41,120 nt of DNA from Planctomycetota bacterium (GTDB lineage: Bacteria > Planctomycetota > UBA11346): NCBI GenBank assembly GCA_013696105.1, contig JACCZE010000401.1, positions 1 to 41,120 of the forward strand, in the 5' to 3' direction. Shown in pieces: positions 17,803-26,980 of this stretch. The notes under the pieces were generated by a model. That model did no database searches, was not told where the DNA came from, and worked only from the letters and a program-made list of their open reading frames with translations. The translations under genes and the position numbers were made by a program. The first letter of the stretch is position 1. Every line of letters begins with the position of its first letter.

Positions 17803-17994
17803 TGGCCGCCGGGGACGTGCCGATCGTGCAACCCCAAGCGATGTAACTGCTTTCGCCGTCTGATGCACTGGCGCCAGGGCCTTTCCAGGCCGCCTTGCGC
17901 CCATCCCTGGCGCTCCTAGCCTTGGCCTGTCTTGCCGCCGCGGGCCGTGGCCCGTAGCTGCATCCTTATGGCTCAGGCCCCTTTGGAGCTCTCC

Positions 17995-19209
17995 ATGCGT
18001 TGTCCGTCCCGATTCGCGCGCTCGCGATCGCTCGCGATGCCCACTCTGGCGTTGGTGGCGGCACTGACCTCGGCCCTGCCGATGCGTTCGTTCGCGGCGG
18101 AAACGGCCGAGACCAACCAGGCCAGCCAGGAGTACCTGGACGACAAGGCAGCGCTCGAGGCGATGGTCAACAGCCGTGACATGGAACTCTTCGAGATGTC
18201 GTTCGAGCCCCTGTCGTTCGACCGCGTGACGCTGCCCGACCGCACCGGCCGCGAGCGCGTCTTCAACTACCTGACCTTCCGGCTCCGCAACCAGGTCGCC
18301 GACAAGTCCTCGAAACTGTTGTCCCAGGCCAAGGGCTACAACGACGTGCTGGAGTCGATCACCAAGCAGTACGAGATGGCGAAGAAGGTCGAGGGCAACG
18401 GCACCCGGCTGGACATCGAAGGCATCGAGAGCAAGGAAGGCATCGAAGGCAACGACGCCATCATCGTCCAGCGCCTCGACGCCCAGACCCACAAGAAGAA
18501 GATGTCGATCACCGTCCTCGGCTACGACGAGAACGGCGCGCGCATCCGCCTGCTCGACGAACCCGTGGGGTCCGGTCAGCAGGAAAGCTTCAATTTCCCC
18601 GACCTGGGCGACACGGCCCGCTCTGCGATCGCCGAACGGGTGAAGGACAAGGTCGAGGAGAAGGAGGGCCGCGAGCTCTACACCCTCGACAAGATCCGCA
18701 CCATCGAGCTGCCTCCGTACGATGGCACCAAGCGTCAGGAGAACGGCTGGGCCGAAGGCGAGATCTACGGCATGGCGATGTTCAACCGCCTCACCGATTA
18801 CGGCGACTACTTCACCTTCGAAGTGCGCGGCCTGAGCAACAAGCTGCGTGTCCGCTGGCCCGACACCGAGGCCGGCAAGGTCGAGAACTACCTCGATATG
18901 CGCGTATTCCGCCGGGTGTATGTGCTGCATTACGACCGCATCGGCGACGAGTACTTCCGCGAGCTCGATCCGTTCAAGCTGACCAAGGACGGCTGGGAGT
19001 GGATCAACACCTTCCAGCGCAACGATCAGCGCCGGAACATGGCGTACGCCCGGTATTTCCTCAACAACATCACCAGCGAGAACGATCCCGAGCAGAAGCC
19101 GAACGCGGCCGTCGAGGCCGAGCTCTGGCAGTACTACAACGAGGTCCGCTCGCAGCGGCCCGAGAAGGCCGACAAGCTGCCCGATCTCGAGCAAGTCCTG
19201 AAGAGATGA
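17995..19209 (+). CDS. Secreted protein of unknown function
   Basis: Long clean ORF with signal-peptide-like N-terminus (MPTLALVAALTSALPMRSFAAE); no family recognised; first gene of an overlapping cluster. Confidence 0.7.
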   Translation: MRCPSRFARSRSLAMPTLALVAALTSALPMRSFAAETAETNQASQEYLDDKAALEAMVNSRDMELFEMSFEPLSFDRVTLPDRTGRERVFNYLTFRLRNQVADKSSKLLSQAKGYNDVLESITKQYEMAKKVEGNGTRLDIEGIESKEGIEGNDAIIVQRLDAQTHKKKMSITVLGYDENGARIRLLDEPVGSGQQESFNFPDLGDTARSAIAERVKDKVEEKEGRELYTLDKIRTIELPPYDGTKRQENGWAEGEIYGMAMFNRLTDYGDYFTFEVRGLSNKLRVRWPDTEAGKVENYLDMRVFRRVYVLHYDRIGDEYFRELDPFKLTKDGWEWINTFQRNDQRRNMAYARYFLNNITSENDPEQKPNAAVEAELWQYYNEVRSQRPEKADKLPDLEQVLKR

Positions 19210-19502
19210 TCGCGGTGCAGCAGCTCGATCCGGCGCTGCCGCCGGCGGCGGTGTTCGCCCAGCTCGACCGCGACGTGCAGCGTTTGGTGGTGGCGACGAA
19301 GACCCTGTACAACGGCAACTGGGACGATTGCGCCGAGGACATCCGCCGCAGGCGCGCGGGGAAGCCCTACCTGTTCAAGCTCTCCGTCTCCATCCCCGAC
19401 GACTTGGAATGGCTCGGCAGGCTCAAGGCCTACGAGGCCGCCCGCGGCGAGCCGTTCGACGCCCAGACATCAGACGACCATCCACGAGAGGACCTCCGGT
19501 GA
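19206..19502 (+). CDS. Small (~98 aa) protein of unknown function
   Basis: In-frame ATG at 19206 within ORF 18999..19502, ATGA overlap with the upstream stop and overlap with the next GTG start; MIAVQQLDPALPPAAVFAQLDRDVQRLVVATKTLYNGNWDDCAEDIRRRR... Confidence 0.6.
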   Translation: MIAVQQLDPALPPAAVFAQLDRDVQRLVVATKTLYNGNWDDCAEDIRRRRAGKPYLFKLSVSIPDDLEWLGRLKAYEAARGEPFDAQTSDDHPREDLR

Positions 19503-20986
19503 TTGACCAGACCCTGCCCAACGCGCGGCGCACGAGCACCCGCATGCTGTCGATCGTCGCCCTCGGACTGAGCCTGGCCCTCGCGCATTCGTGCGGATCC
19601 GAACGCTCCAGCACGTCCGACAACGTGGCGGTGGCCCTCGACCAGACGTCGTCCCCCGCCGGAGTCGATCAGATCCCGCAGGACAAGATGCGCGTCCTCA
19701 AGGAGACGCCGTTCGAGCGCGCATGGGATCTCGAGCTGCACGAGCGCGTGCACATGACCTGGATCAGCCCCAACGTCCCCGAACTGGTGTTCTTCCAGAC
19801 CGAGGACTCGAAATCGATCCACGCCGTCGATACCATGAGCGGCGCGACGCGCTGGGTGAGCCAGCCGCTGCCCAAGCCGATCATGACCGCGCACCAGCCC
19901 CACGTGTCGCGCGTCAAGGTGAACACCGACCAGGGCGAGCGCTACAACGACGATCGCCTGTACGTGATCTCGGACGACATCCTGTTCTGCTTCGACGCGA
20001 TCGGCGGCCAGCTGATCTGGCGTTACACCCTCCCCTTCTCGCCCGCAACCGGCGCGCTCGCGCTGGGCAACGAAAGCAACCTGCGGGTCTACATCGGCGA
20101 TTGGGCCGGCCACGTCCGCGTCACCACCGTCCATCCCGAGAAGCGCTTCGCGCACGAGGTCTGGCAGTGGAACGTCCAGCATTCGCTCTCGGCGATGCCG
20201 GTCGACCGCGAGGAACTGGTCTACGTCGGCGACCACGGCGGCAACATGCACTGCTTCGGTCTCGACCGTGAGCTCAAGTGGTCCTTCGCCGCGGGCTCCT
20301 CGATCCCCGGCGCCGCGGTCGTGCGCGAGCGCTCGCTGTACTTCGGCAACGAGGACAACGTGTTCTACGCGCTCAACCGCCTGACCGGCGAGCAGCTCGG
20401 CCAGGTCAACCTGAATGGTCCGGTGACGCGCCAGCCCTTCCTGTTCCGGGATGACCCCAAACGTGTATACACCTGGGTCTCGAGCTCCAATCGCCGCGTC
20501 GGCGGCATCTATGCCATCCGCTCGGTGCCCGACACCATCTTCTTCGAGAACGACTCGGCCGACCACCCCCACCGGCCGCTCGAGGTCGTACGCCTGGCGC
20601 AAGACTGGCATTTCCCCGGCGTCACGCGCCTGGTCTCTTCGACCCCGCAGCATCTCTACATGACCTATCCCGACAGCACCATCGTGCTCGCCATCAGGCG
20701 CGACGACGGTTCGCTCGACTGGGCCTGGGACAGCGCCGAGGAGCGCGCCGGCGGCAAGCGTGGCCCGCGCGTCACCATGATCACCGAATACCAGGATCCG
20801 ACCGACCTCAACCGCGGAATCTACACCTGCGACGACAGCGGCCGTGTGATCTCGTATCGCTTCTTCGGTTTCGTCCCGCACACCGACAATTCCCGTGTCG
20901 CGGACAAGTCGCAGAAGGAAGCCCTGCAGATGCCCAAGAGCCGCAAGGCCAAAGCGGATGCGGGAGCTGCTCCAGCCAAGGAATGA
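19499..20986 (+). CDS. PQQ-like beta-propeller lipoprotein/secreted protein
   Basis: GTG at 19499 in frame; signal peptide plus Cys (LGLSLALAHSCGSE); propeller blades (LFCFDAIGGQLIWRYTLPF, LVYVGDHGGNMHCFGLDRELKWSF, LYFGNEDNVFYALNRLTGEQLGQV). Confidence 0.8.
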   Translation: MIDQTLPNARRTSTRMLSIVALGLSLALAHSCGSERSSTSDNVAVALDQTSSPAGVDQIPQDKMRVLKETPFERAWDLELHERVHMTWISPNVPELVFFQTEDSKSIHAVDTMSGATRWVSQPLPKPIMTAHQPHVSRVKVNTDQGERYNDDRLYVISDDILFCFDAIGGQLIWRYTLPFSPATGALALGNESNLRVYIGDWAGHVRVTTVHPEKRFAHEVWQWNVQHSLSAMPVDREELVYVGDHGGNMHCFGLDRELKWSFAAGSSIPGAAVVRERSLYFGNEDNVFYALNRLTGEQLGQVNLNGPVTRQPFLFRDDPKRVYTWVSSSNRRVGGIYAIRSVPDTIFFENDSADHPHRPLEVVRLAQDWHFPGVTRLVSSTPQHLYMTYPDSTIVLAIRRDDGSLDWAWDSAEERAGGKRGPRVTMITEYQDPTDLNRGIYTCDDSGRVISYRFFGFVPHTDNSRVADKSQKEALQMPKSRKAKADAGAAPAKE

Positions 20987-20990
20987 CCTG

Positions 20991-21143
20991 GCAGGCTGTT
21001 GAAAAACAACAGCCTGCTAGCGTCGAAAAAACCCCGGCGCGACCTGCGGTCGCTATTTTGCCGGGGTTCCTTCAACTTCGACTTTTTGTCCAGGGGGCAA
21101 AATGCCCCCTTCAACCCCCAGCAGGCTGTCAACAGCCTGCTAG
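20991..21143 (+). repeat. Family-1 multi-hairpin intergenic repeat, copy 1
   Basis: GCAGGCTGTTGAAAAACAACAGCCTGCTAG hairpin, CCCCGGCGCGACCTGCGGTCGCTATTTTGCCGGGG hairpin, GGGGGCAAAATGCCCCC hairpin, terminal AGCAGGCTGTCAACAGCCTGCTAG hairpin; same architecture at 35597 and 40538. Confidence 0.9.
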
Positions 21144-21170
21144 GAGCCGGCATCCTCTCGCCGGCCCGCG

Positions 21171-21854
21171 TCAGCGCCCGACGTCTCCGCGCGACCAGCG
21201 ACCGGTCCCATCCAGGCCCCGACTGCGCAGCGCGGTCTGGACATCCTGCACGGACGTGACCAGCACCTCGTCATAACCGCAGCGCCTGGCGCCTGCGACG
21301 TTGTCGGGGTGGTCGTCGAAGAACAGCAGTTCGGTGGGATCCGCGCCGAGCTCCGTCGCGACGCGCATGAAGGCGGCCTCGTCCGGCTTGCGGCAGCCCA
21401 TGTCGCTGGAGACGAACACGCGATCGAACAGCGCCATGGTCCCGGCGTAGAGCTCGGACCAGCGCCGCTTGTGCACCTCGTTGGTATTGGTGAAGCAAGC
21501 GATCGTGATGCGCCCGGACAGCGAGCGCAGGACCGGCTCGATCCCCGGGACGAGGCCTCCGAAGATCGCGTTCCATCCCTGCTCGAAATCGGTCGAGGAC
21601 AATCCGATCCCGAGGGTGTCGCAGATGTGCCGATGGTACTCTGCCGGCGCCATCTCGCCGCGCTCGAATCTTCGATACGCCTCATCGACAGAAAATCGCG
21701 GCGCGATGTCGGCGAGGGGCACGCCGGAGGCACGGCTCCAGGCTCGCAGCACGCGAGCGAAATCGACGTCTAAGACGACGTTGCCGAGATCGAAGACGAT
21801 GGCGCGCGGTCCGCCGTCTGTACGCCGACGACCGTTCTCGCCGCCTCCAGCCAT
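21171..21854 (-). CDS. HAD-superfamily hydrolase
   Basis: Starts at the ATG at 21854 overlapping the pyk stop; AIVFDLGNVVLDVD (motif I), TNTNEVHKRRW, SSDMGCRKPDEAAF, LLFFDDHPDNVAGARRCG. Confidence 0.9.
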   Translation of the reverse strand: MAGGGENGRRRTDGGPRAIVFDLGNVVLDVDFARVLRAWSRASGVPLADIAPRFSVDEAYRRFERGEMAPAEYHRHICDTLGIGLSSTDFEQGWNAIFGGLVPGIEPVLRSLSGRITIACFTNTNEVHKRRWSELYAGTMALFDRVFVSSDMGCRKPDEAAFMRVATELGADPTELLFFDDHPDNVAGARRCGYDEVLVTSVQDVQTALRSRGLDGTGRWSRGDVGR

Positions 21855-23350
21855 CAGATCTGATGCACCTTGATGGTGTTCGCGCCCGCGGACGAGATCC
21901 CGCAGATCACCACCACCGTGTCGCCGTCGTTGAAGACGCCGTGGCGCATGCACTCCTCGACGCTCGACTCGAGCTGGTCGTTGATGTCCTCCTTGTAGGG
22001 GATCAGCAACGGAACGATGCCCCAGAATAGGCTCATGCGCCGCCACGTGGCCTCTTCGTAGCACAACGCGACCATCGGCACGTCGCCACGGCGCTTGGAC
22101 AGGAGCAGCGCCTTGTCGGTATTGTGCGAGAAGATCATGATGCCGTTTGCCGACAGCTCGCGCGAGAGGTAGTCGGCTGCGCCGCTGATCGCCATGTCGT
22201 AATGCTGGAAGGTCTTGCCGTCGCTCTCGAGGATGAGCTTGGGCATGTACGCGCTCTTCTCGGCCTCGATGGCGATGCGCAGCATCTCGGCGACGGCCTC
22301 GACCGGGTATTTGCCGTAAGCGGTCTCGCCCGAGAGCATCACCGCGTCGGACCCATCGAAGATGGCGTTGGCGACGTCTGAAGATTCCGCGCGCGTCGGG
22401 ATGGGATTCTCGATCATGCTTTCGAGCATCTGCGTGGCGGTGATCACCAGCTTGCCCACGCGGTTGGCGCTGGCGATCAGTTCCTTCTGCACCACCGGCA
22501 GACGTTGAGTCGAGATCTCGATGCCGAGGTCGCCACGCGCGACCATGATGCCGTCGGCCTCGGCGAGGATCTCGTCGATGTGCTCCACCGCTTCGGGCTT
22601 CTCGATCTTGGCGATGATGGGGATCGAGCGTCCGGTTTCGGCGATGCGGTTCTTGATGTTGCGCACGTCGCGCGCAGTGCGCACGAAGCTGACGGCGATA
22701 TAGTCGACCTCGTTGGCGATCGCCCACGCGAGGTCGTTCTTGTCCTTGTCGCTCAACGAGGGCGCGCTGACCTTGACCCCGGGCAGGTTGATGCCCTTGT
22801 TGTTCTTGAGGATGCCGCCGACCACCACCGTGCAGTGGATGTCGTCGCCGACGATATCGTCGACCTGCAGGCGCATGCGTCCGTCGTCGACCAGCAGGAT
22901 GTTCCCCGGGACGACGTCCTTGGCCAAACCGGAATAGGTCGTCCCGACGCGCTCGGCGGTGCCCTCGGCGCAGGCACCGACGGTGATGATGGTCTTCATC
23001 CCCGGAGTCCAGGGCACGGGCGTGCCATCCTTCAACCGGCCGGTGCGGATCTTCGGGCCCTGGAGGTCGGCCAGCACTGCGACAGGCCGTTCGAGCTCCT
23101 TGCTGATGCGGCGCACCATCTGCATGCGCGCCAGGTGGTCGGCGTGCTCGCCGTGGCTCATGTTCAGGCGCGCGACGTTCATGCCCGCATGGAACATCCC
23201 GCGCAGGATGTTCTCATCGGTCGACGCCGGACCGATGGTCGCGACCACCTTGGTCATCTTGCGCGCGCGCTTGGTCAGCTGCGCCGTGCCGCCAGGCCCA
23301 GACTGCACGCCGGAATTGAGGAAGAAGCTCGTCTTATGCTCGGTGGTCAT
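21854..23350 (-). CDS. pyk: Pyruvate kinase
   Basis: 498 aa; TKVVATIGPAS, MNVARLNMSHG, VLADLQGPKIRTG, IIAKIEKPEAVEHIDEIL, DGIMVARGDLGIEI, ATQMLESMIENPIPTRAE, DAVMLSGETAYGKYP. Confidence 0.98.
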   Translation of the reverse strand: MTTEHKTSFFLNSGVQSGPGGTAQLTKRARKMTKVVATIGPASTDENILRGMFHAGMNVARLNMSHGEHADHLARMQMVRRISKELERPVAVLADLQGPKIRTGRLKDGTPVPWTPGMKTIITVGACAEGTAERVGTTYSGLAKDVVPGNILLVDDGRMRLQVDDIVGDDIHCTVVVGGILKNNKGINLPGVKVSAPSLSDKDKNDLAWAIANEVDYIAVSFVRTARDVRNIKNRIAETGRSIPIIAKIEKPEAVEHIDEILAEADGIMVARGDLGIEISTQRLPVVQKELIASANRVGKLVITATQMLESMIENPIPTRAESSDVANAIFDGSDAVMLSGETAYGKYPVEAVAEMLRIAIEAEKSAYMPKLILESDGKTFQHYDMAISGAADYLSRELSANGIMIFSHNTDKALLLSKRRGDVPMVALCYEEATWRRMSLFWGIVPLLIPYKEDINDQLESSVEECMRHGVFNDGDTVVVICGISSAGANTIKVHQI

Positions 23351-23421
23351 GTGTTCCCGGAATTTACGGACGAGGGCCTGCGAGCCACGGATAAGATCAT
23401 TTTGCTCAGGGGCTATCGCGA

Positions 23422-23640
23422 GCTGTTTGTGCAGGGGCTGTCGCCCCTACGGCCCGTGGACGGGCCTACCCCCGGGCTTTGTCGCGGGCTGTTTGTGCAG
23501 GGGCTGTCGCCCCTACGGCACGCGAGCGTGCCTACCCCCGGGCTTTGTCGCGGCTCGATCAGGACTGCGAGGCAGTCCTGATCGTGGCGGCATCGGCTGC
23601 GCCGATTGCATGCCGCCAGCGCCGCTCGGCGCCCGAGGAG
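23422..23640 (+). repeat. Family-2 multi-hairpin repeat, locus A (truncated unit A1 + full unit A2)
   Basis: GCTGTTTGTGCAGGGGCTGTCGCCCCTACGGC...GCCTACCCCCGGGCTTTGTCGCGG twice; A2 adds a 12-bp hairpin GATCAGGACTGC/GCAGTCCTGATC, hairpin ATCGGCTGCGCCGAT and tail CGCTCGGCGCCCGAG. Confidence 0.9.
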
Positions 23641-23672
23641 AAGAGAGGGATCCACCAACCGCCATCCACCAT

Positions 23673-23705
23673 CCACCAACCACCAACCACCAACCACCAA
23701 CCACC
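23673..23705 (+). repeat. 7-bp tandem repeat (CCACCAA)n
   Basis: Four perfect CCACCAA units plus CCACC; degenerate units extend upstream from ~23652. Confidence 0.9.
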
Positions 23706-23760
23706 TCCACTCCCGCTAGCTGCACCTTGTCCGACCCGACCCTGGGTGACGATCGGCAGC

Positions 23761-24729
23761 ATGAGCTACGATGCCGCTGCTGTCGCGCTGGGTGATGCCG
23801 CCTCCATCGTCATCACCACGCACATCAATCCCGATGGCGATGGGATCGGGTCCGGGCTCGCGCTGCTGTTGGCGCTGGCGAAGCCTGGTAAACGCGTGCG
23901 CTTCCTGTGCCCGAGCACGGTCGCCTCGCTCTACGGCTTCCTGCCGCGCTTCGCCGAGCTCAGGCCGATCCTCGACGAGGCACAGGCCGCGGCCGAAGAT
24001 CCATGCGACGTGATGATCAGCTGCGATGCCGGTGATCTGCAGCGCCTGGGGGCGGTGACGAAGGTGCGCCATGGCCGGCTCATCAATCTCGACCACCACG
24101 TCACCAACACCCGCTTCGGCCACATCAATCTCGTCGATGAGGCGGCCGAATCGAGCGGTGTCGTGGTCGAGAAGCTCCTGCGACGCCTGGGCGTTCCGCT
24201 CGACCGCGCCATCGCCGAATGCCTCTACACCACCATCGTCTTCGATACCGGCCGCTTCATGCATTCGAATACCACCGCACACACCTTCCGCTGGACCGCC
24301 GAGCTGCTCGAGACCGGGATCGATGCGTCAGAGATCAACCGACGCCTGACCTACACCAAGTCGCCGAAGGACCTCGCCATCGTGAAGCTCGCGCTCGAGC
24401 ACCTGGCGATCGACGACGATCCGCGCCTGGCCGGCATCGTGCTCACGGCTGCGGCCATCGCCGCGGTCGGTGAGCCCGAGGACTGGGGCGACCTGGTCGA
24501 GATCCCGCGCTCACTCGCCGGAAACCGCGTCGCCTACCTGATGCGCGAGGCCAAGGACGGGAAGAGCGTGCGCGTCAGCCTGCGTTCCAATCCCCCGATC
24601 GAGGTCGGCGCCGTCGCGCAGGCCTTCGGCGGCGGCGGACACGCGTATGCGGCGGGCTGCACCGTGGTGAAGCCCCTCGCCGAAGCGGTCGCCGAGGTGC
24701 GCGCGCGCCTGCGCAAGCAACTCGCCTGA
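23761..24729 (+). CDS. DHH-family phosphoesterase (NrnA-like)
   Basis: ITTHINPDGDGIGSGLALLLAL, LINLDHHVTNTRFG, YTTIVFDTGRF, DHHA1 C-terminus VSLRSNPPIEVGAVAQAFGGGGHAYAAGC; start placed at ATG 23761 downstream of the repeats. Confidence 0.92.
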   Translation: MSYDAAAVALGDAASIVITTHINPDGDGIGSGLALLLALAKPGKRVRFLCPSTVASLYGFLPRFAELRPILDEAQAAAEDPCDVMISCDAGDLQRLGAVTKVRHGRLINLDHHVTNTRFGHINLVDEAAESSGVVVEKLLRRLGVPLDRAIAECLYTTIVFDTGRFMHSNTTAHTFRWTAELLETGIDASEINRRLTYTKSPKDLAIVKLALEHLAIDDDPRLAGIVLTAAAIAAVGEPEDWGDLVEIPRSLAGNRVAYLMREAKDGKSVRVSLRSNPPIEVGAVAQAFGGGGHAYAAGCTVVKPLAEAVAEVRARLRKQLA

Positions 24730-24889
24730 TCGAGGCCTCGACCGCCAGGTCGTGCAGGCGCCAAGACCATCGGACACGGTTGCTGGCCGCCTCTCCCCTG
24801 CCCTTCCAGGAATCTTGGTATCCCTGGATCTTCGACGTCCTGGCGTATTGGCGGTTCCTCTCCTCCCGTCATCGTCATAAGCTCGGGGC

Positions 24890-25702
24890 ATGCCGGCGAC
24901 CGTTCCACCGGACCACCTGCCGATCCGCATCACCTCGCTGTACTACAAGGAGGCTGACCGCAGCTACTATTTCGGTCCGCATGCGCACAGCGTGCACCAG
25001 TGGTACGTGTGCCTGCATGGGGGCATGACCATCACGCTCGACGGCCGGCGCATCGATCTCGGCGCCGAGCAGTCGCTGCTGGTGAAGCCGGGGACGATGC
25101 GCGAGCCGCGCTGCCATCGCAAGGCTCCGGGGTACATGGTGGCGATGTTCACCTGCGTGGCGCTCGACGTGGCTCCGATCGCGGAACGGCCCCTCGACCT
25201 GCCGCACGACCTGCGCGACGACCTTCTCGCCCTGGTCGAGGAGCTGCGCGCGCCCAAGGGTGCCGAATCGTCGTACCTCACTGGCGTGCTGCTGACCCGC
25301 CTCCTGATCGGGCACAAACGCGCGGCGCTGGCGACCAAACCGCAGCTGTCCGGGCTGAATGCCCGCGGCCATCAGGAGGTGGTCGGCCACGCCGAGGCGT
25401 TCATGCAGCGCAACCTGTTCCGCCCCCTCGCGCGGGGGGAGATCGCGCGCGCGGTGAACCTCTCCGAGCCGCATCTGGCACGATTGTTCAAGGCCCTGCG
25501 CGGAAAGACCATCCTCGAACGACTCACCGAAATGCGCATCGACCAAGCGAAGGCGCTGCTGCGCGAAAGCAACCTCTCGGTCACGCGGATCTCCGGAGAG
25601 GTCGGCATAAGTTCTTTTAGTCACTTCGCTAAGATCTTCAGGAAGGCAGTAGGCGCGGCGCCATCGGACTATCGGCGCTCTGGCGGCCGCGTCTACGGCT
25701 GA
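24890..25702 (+). CDS. AraC-family transcriptional regulator
   Basis: N-terminal cupin-like domain; C-terminal two-HTH AraC domain (LARGEIARAVNLSEPHLARLFKALRGKTILERLTEMRIDQAKALLRESNLSVTRISGEVGISSFSHFAKIFRKAVGAAPSDYRR). Confidence 0.95.
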   Translation: MPATVPPDHLPIRITSLYYKEADRSYYFGPHAHSVHQWYVCLHGGMTITLDGRRIDLGAEQSLLVKPGTMREPRCHRKAPGYMVAMFTCVALDVAPIAERPLDLPHDLRDDLLALVEELRAPKGAESSYLTGVLLTRLLIGHKRAALATKPQLSGLNARGHQEVVGHAEAFMQRNLFRPLARGEIARAVNLSEPHLARLFKALRGKTILERLTEMRIDQAKALLRESNLSVTRISGEVGISSFSHFAKIFRKAVGAAPSDYRRSGGRVYG

Positions 25703-25758
25703 TCGGATCGAGCACATACTGGATCGCTGGCTGCTAGCCAAGGCGACGCCCTTTCCCT

Positions 25759-26901
25759 ATGCTTTCGCGCATGGTCAGCACCCGCCTTCCCGTGCGCGCC
25801 GCCATCATCGGCTGCGGTGTCATCGGACCCACCCACGCGAAGGCCCTGTCGCTCGATGGGCGCGCTGGATTCGTGCTCGCATGCGACGTCGATCCGGCGG
25901 CTGCGGCCAGGTTGGGCGCGCCGCGCACCTCGGCCGATTGGCGCGACGCGCTCGATCCCTCGATCGATCTGGTGTGCGTGTGCACGCCGCACCACCTGCA
26001 TGCCGAGCAGGTGGTCGCCGCGCTCGCCGCCGGCAAGCATGTGCTGTGCGAGAAACCGCTGGCCACGACTCCCGACGACGTGCGACGCATGGTCGACGCG
26101 TCCGCGCTGGCCGAGAAGCGCGGCGTGGTCGCCAGCGGCGTGTTCCAGCATCGCTTCTCGCCGCTGGTCCGACGCCTGCACGAGCTGGTCCGCGGTGGCG
26201 ACTTCGGCGCGGTCCACAGCGGCGATATGACGGTGCGCTGCAAGCGCACCGAAGCCTATTACGCCAGCGGCCCCTGGCGCGGCAAGTGGGCGGGCGAGGG
26301 CGGCGGCCTGATGATCAATCAGGCGATCCACACCCTCGACCTGATGAATTGGTTCTGCGGCCGCGTGGTGTCGGTCGCGGGAACGGTCGAGCGGCGCAAG
26401 GTCCGCACCATCGAGGTCGAGGACTGGGCCGAGGCCACCGTGCGTTACGCACCCGAGCACGGTTCGTCGGGTGCGGTCGGCACGCTGCGCGCCGAGAATG
26501 ATCTCGCGACCGACTGGCAGAACACGGTCACGATCCGCCTCGCCCACGGCTCATTCACCATAGGCAACGGCAACCGCCTGACCCACATCGAGCATCCGAG
26601 CGCCGCGCTGTGCGCCGAGCTGCGCGCCTTCGACCAGATCCATCTCGACGGCTGCAAGCTGCCGGGCAAGGAATGCTACGGCGACCACCACGCGCTGCAG
26701 GTCCAGGACGTGCTTGGGGCGATCGTCGGCGGCCGCGCCCCCTTCGTCCGCCTGGCGGATGCGGCGCAATCCGCGCAGACCGTGCTGGCGCTCTACCACA
26801 GCGCCGCCACCGGCGGCGCTGTGGTGACGCTCACGGCGCCGGGATTCCGCCGCCCGACGCTCGCCCTCGCATCGGCCGCCGCATTCGCGGAGCAGGCTTG
26901 A
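25759..26901 (+). CDS. Gfo/Idh/MocA family oxidoreductase
   Basis: VRAAIIGCGVIGPTHAKAL Rossmann; VCVCTPHHLHAEQVVAALAAGKHVLCEKPLA; WRGKWAGEGGGLMINQAIHTLDLMNW. ATG at 25771 is an alternative start. Confidence 0.93.
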   Translation: MLSRMVSTRLPVRAAIIGCGVIGPTHAKALSLDGRAGFVLACDVDPAAAARLGAPRTSADWRDALDPSIDLVCVCTPHHLHAEQVVAALAAGKHVLCEKPLATTPDDVRRMVDASALAEKRGVVASGVFQHRFSPLVRRLHELVRGGDFGAVHSGDMTVRCKRTEAYYASGPWRGKWAGEGGGLMINQAIHTLDLMNWFCGRVVSVAGTVERRKVRTIEVEDWAEATVRYAPEHGSSGAVGTLRAENDLATDWQNTVTIRLAHGSFTIGNGNRLTHIEHPSAALCAELRAFDQIHLDGCKLPGKECYGDHHALQVQDVLGAIVGGRAPFVRLADAAQSAQTVLALYHSAATGGAVVTLTAPGFRRPTLALASAAAFAEQA

Positions 26902-26980
26902 CCGCTCCGCGCTGGCCGTCGCCGCAGCATCGGCCACCATCGTCTCCGACCTCCATCAACAGCTCCAGCAAGGAATCGTC

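Noticed and set aside
15889-19194. 1101-aa minus-strand ORF
   Set aside because: Antisense to hflX, the LpoB-like gene and the 17995 gene; composition is typical of high-GC shadow ORFs with no recognisable domain.
21171-22727. 518-aa minus-strand ORF as one gene
   Set aside because: The N-terminal half overlaps pyk in another frame; the HAD protein starts at the ATG at 21854 overlapping the pyk stop.
23479-23760. N-terminal extension of the DHH protein
   Set aside because: Encoded by family-2 repeat and the CCACCAA tract; the conserved domain starts right after ATG 23761.
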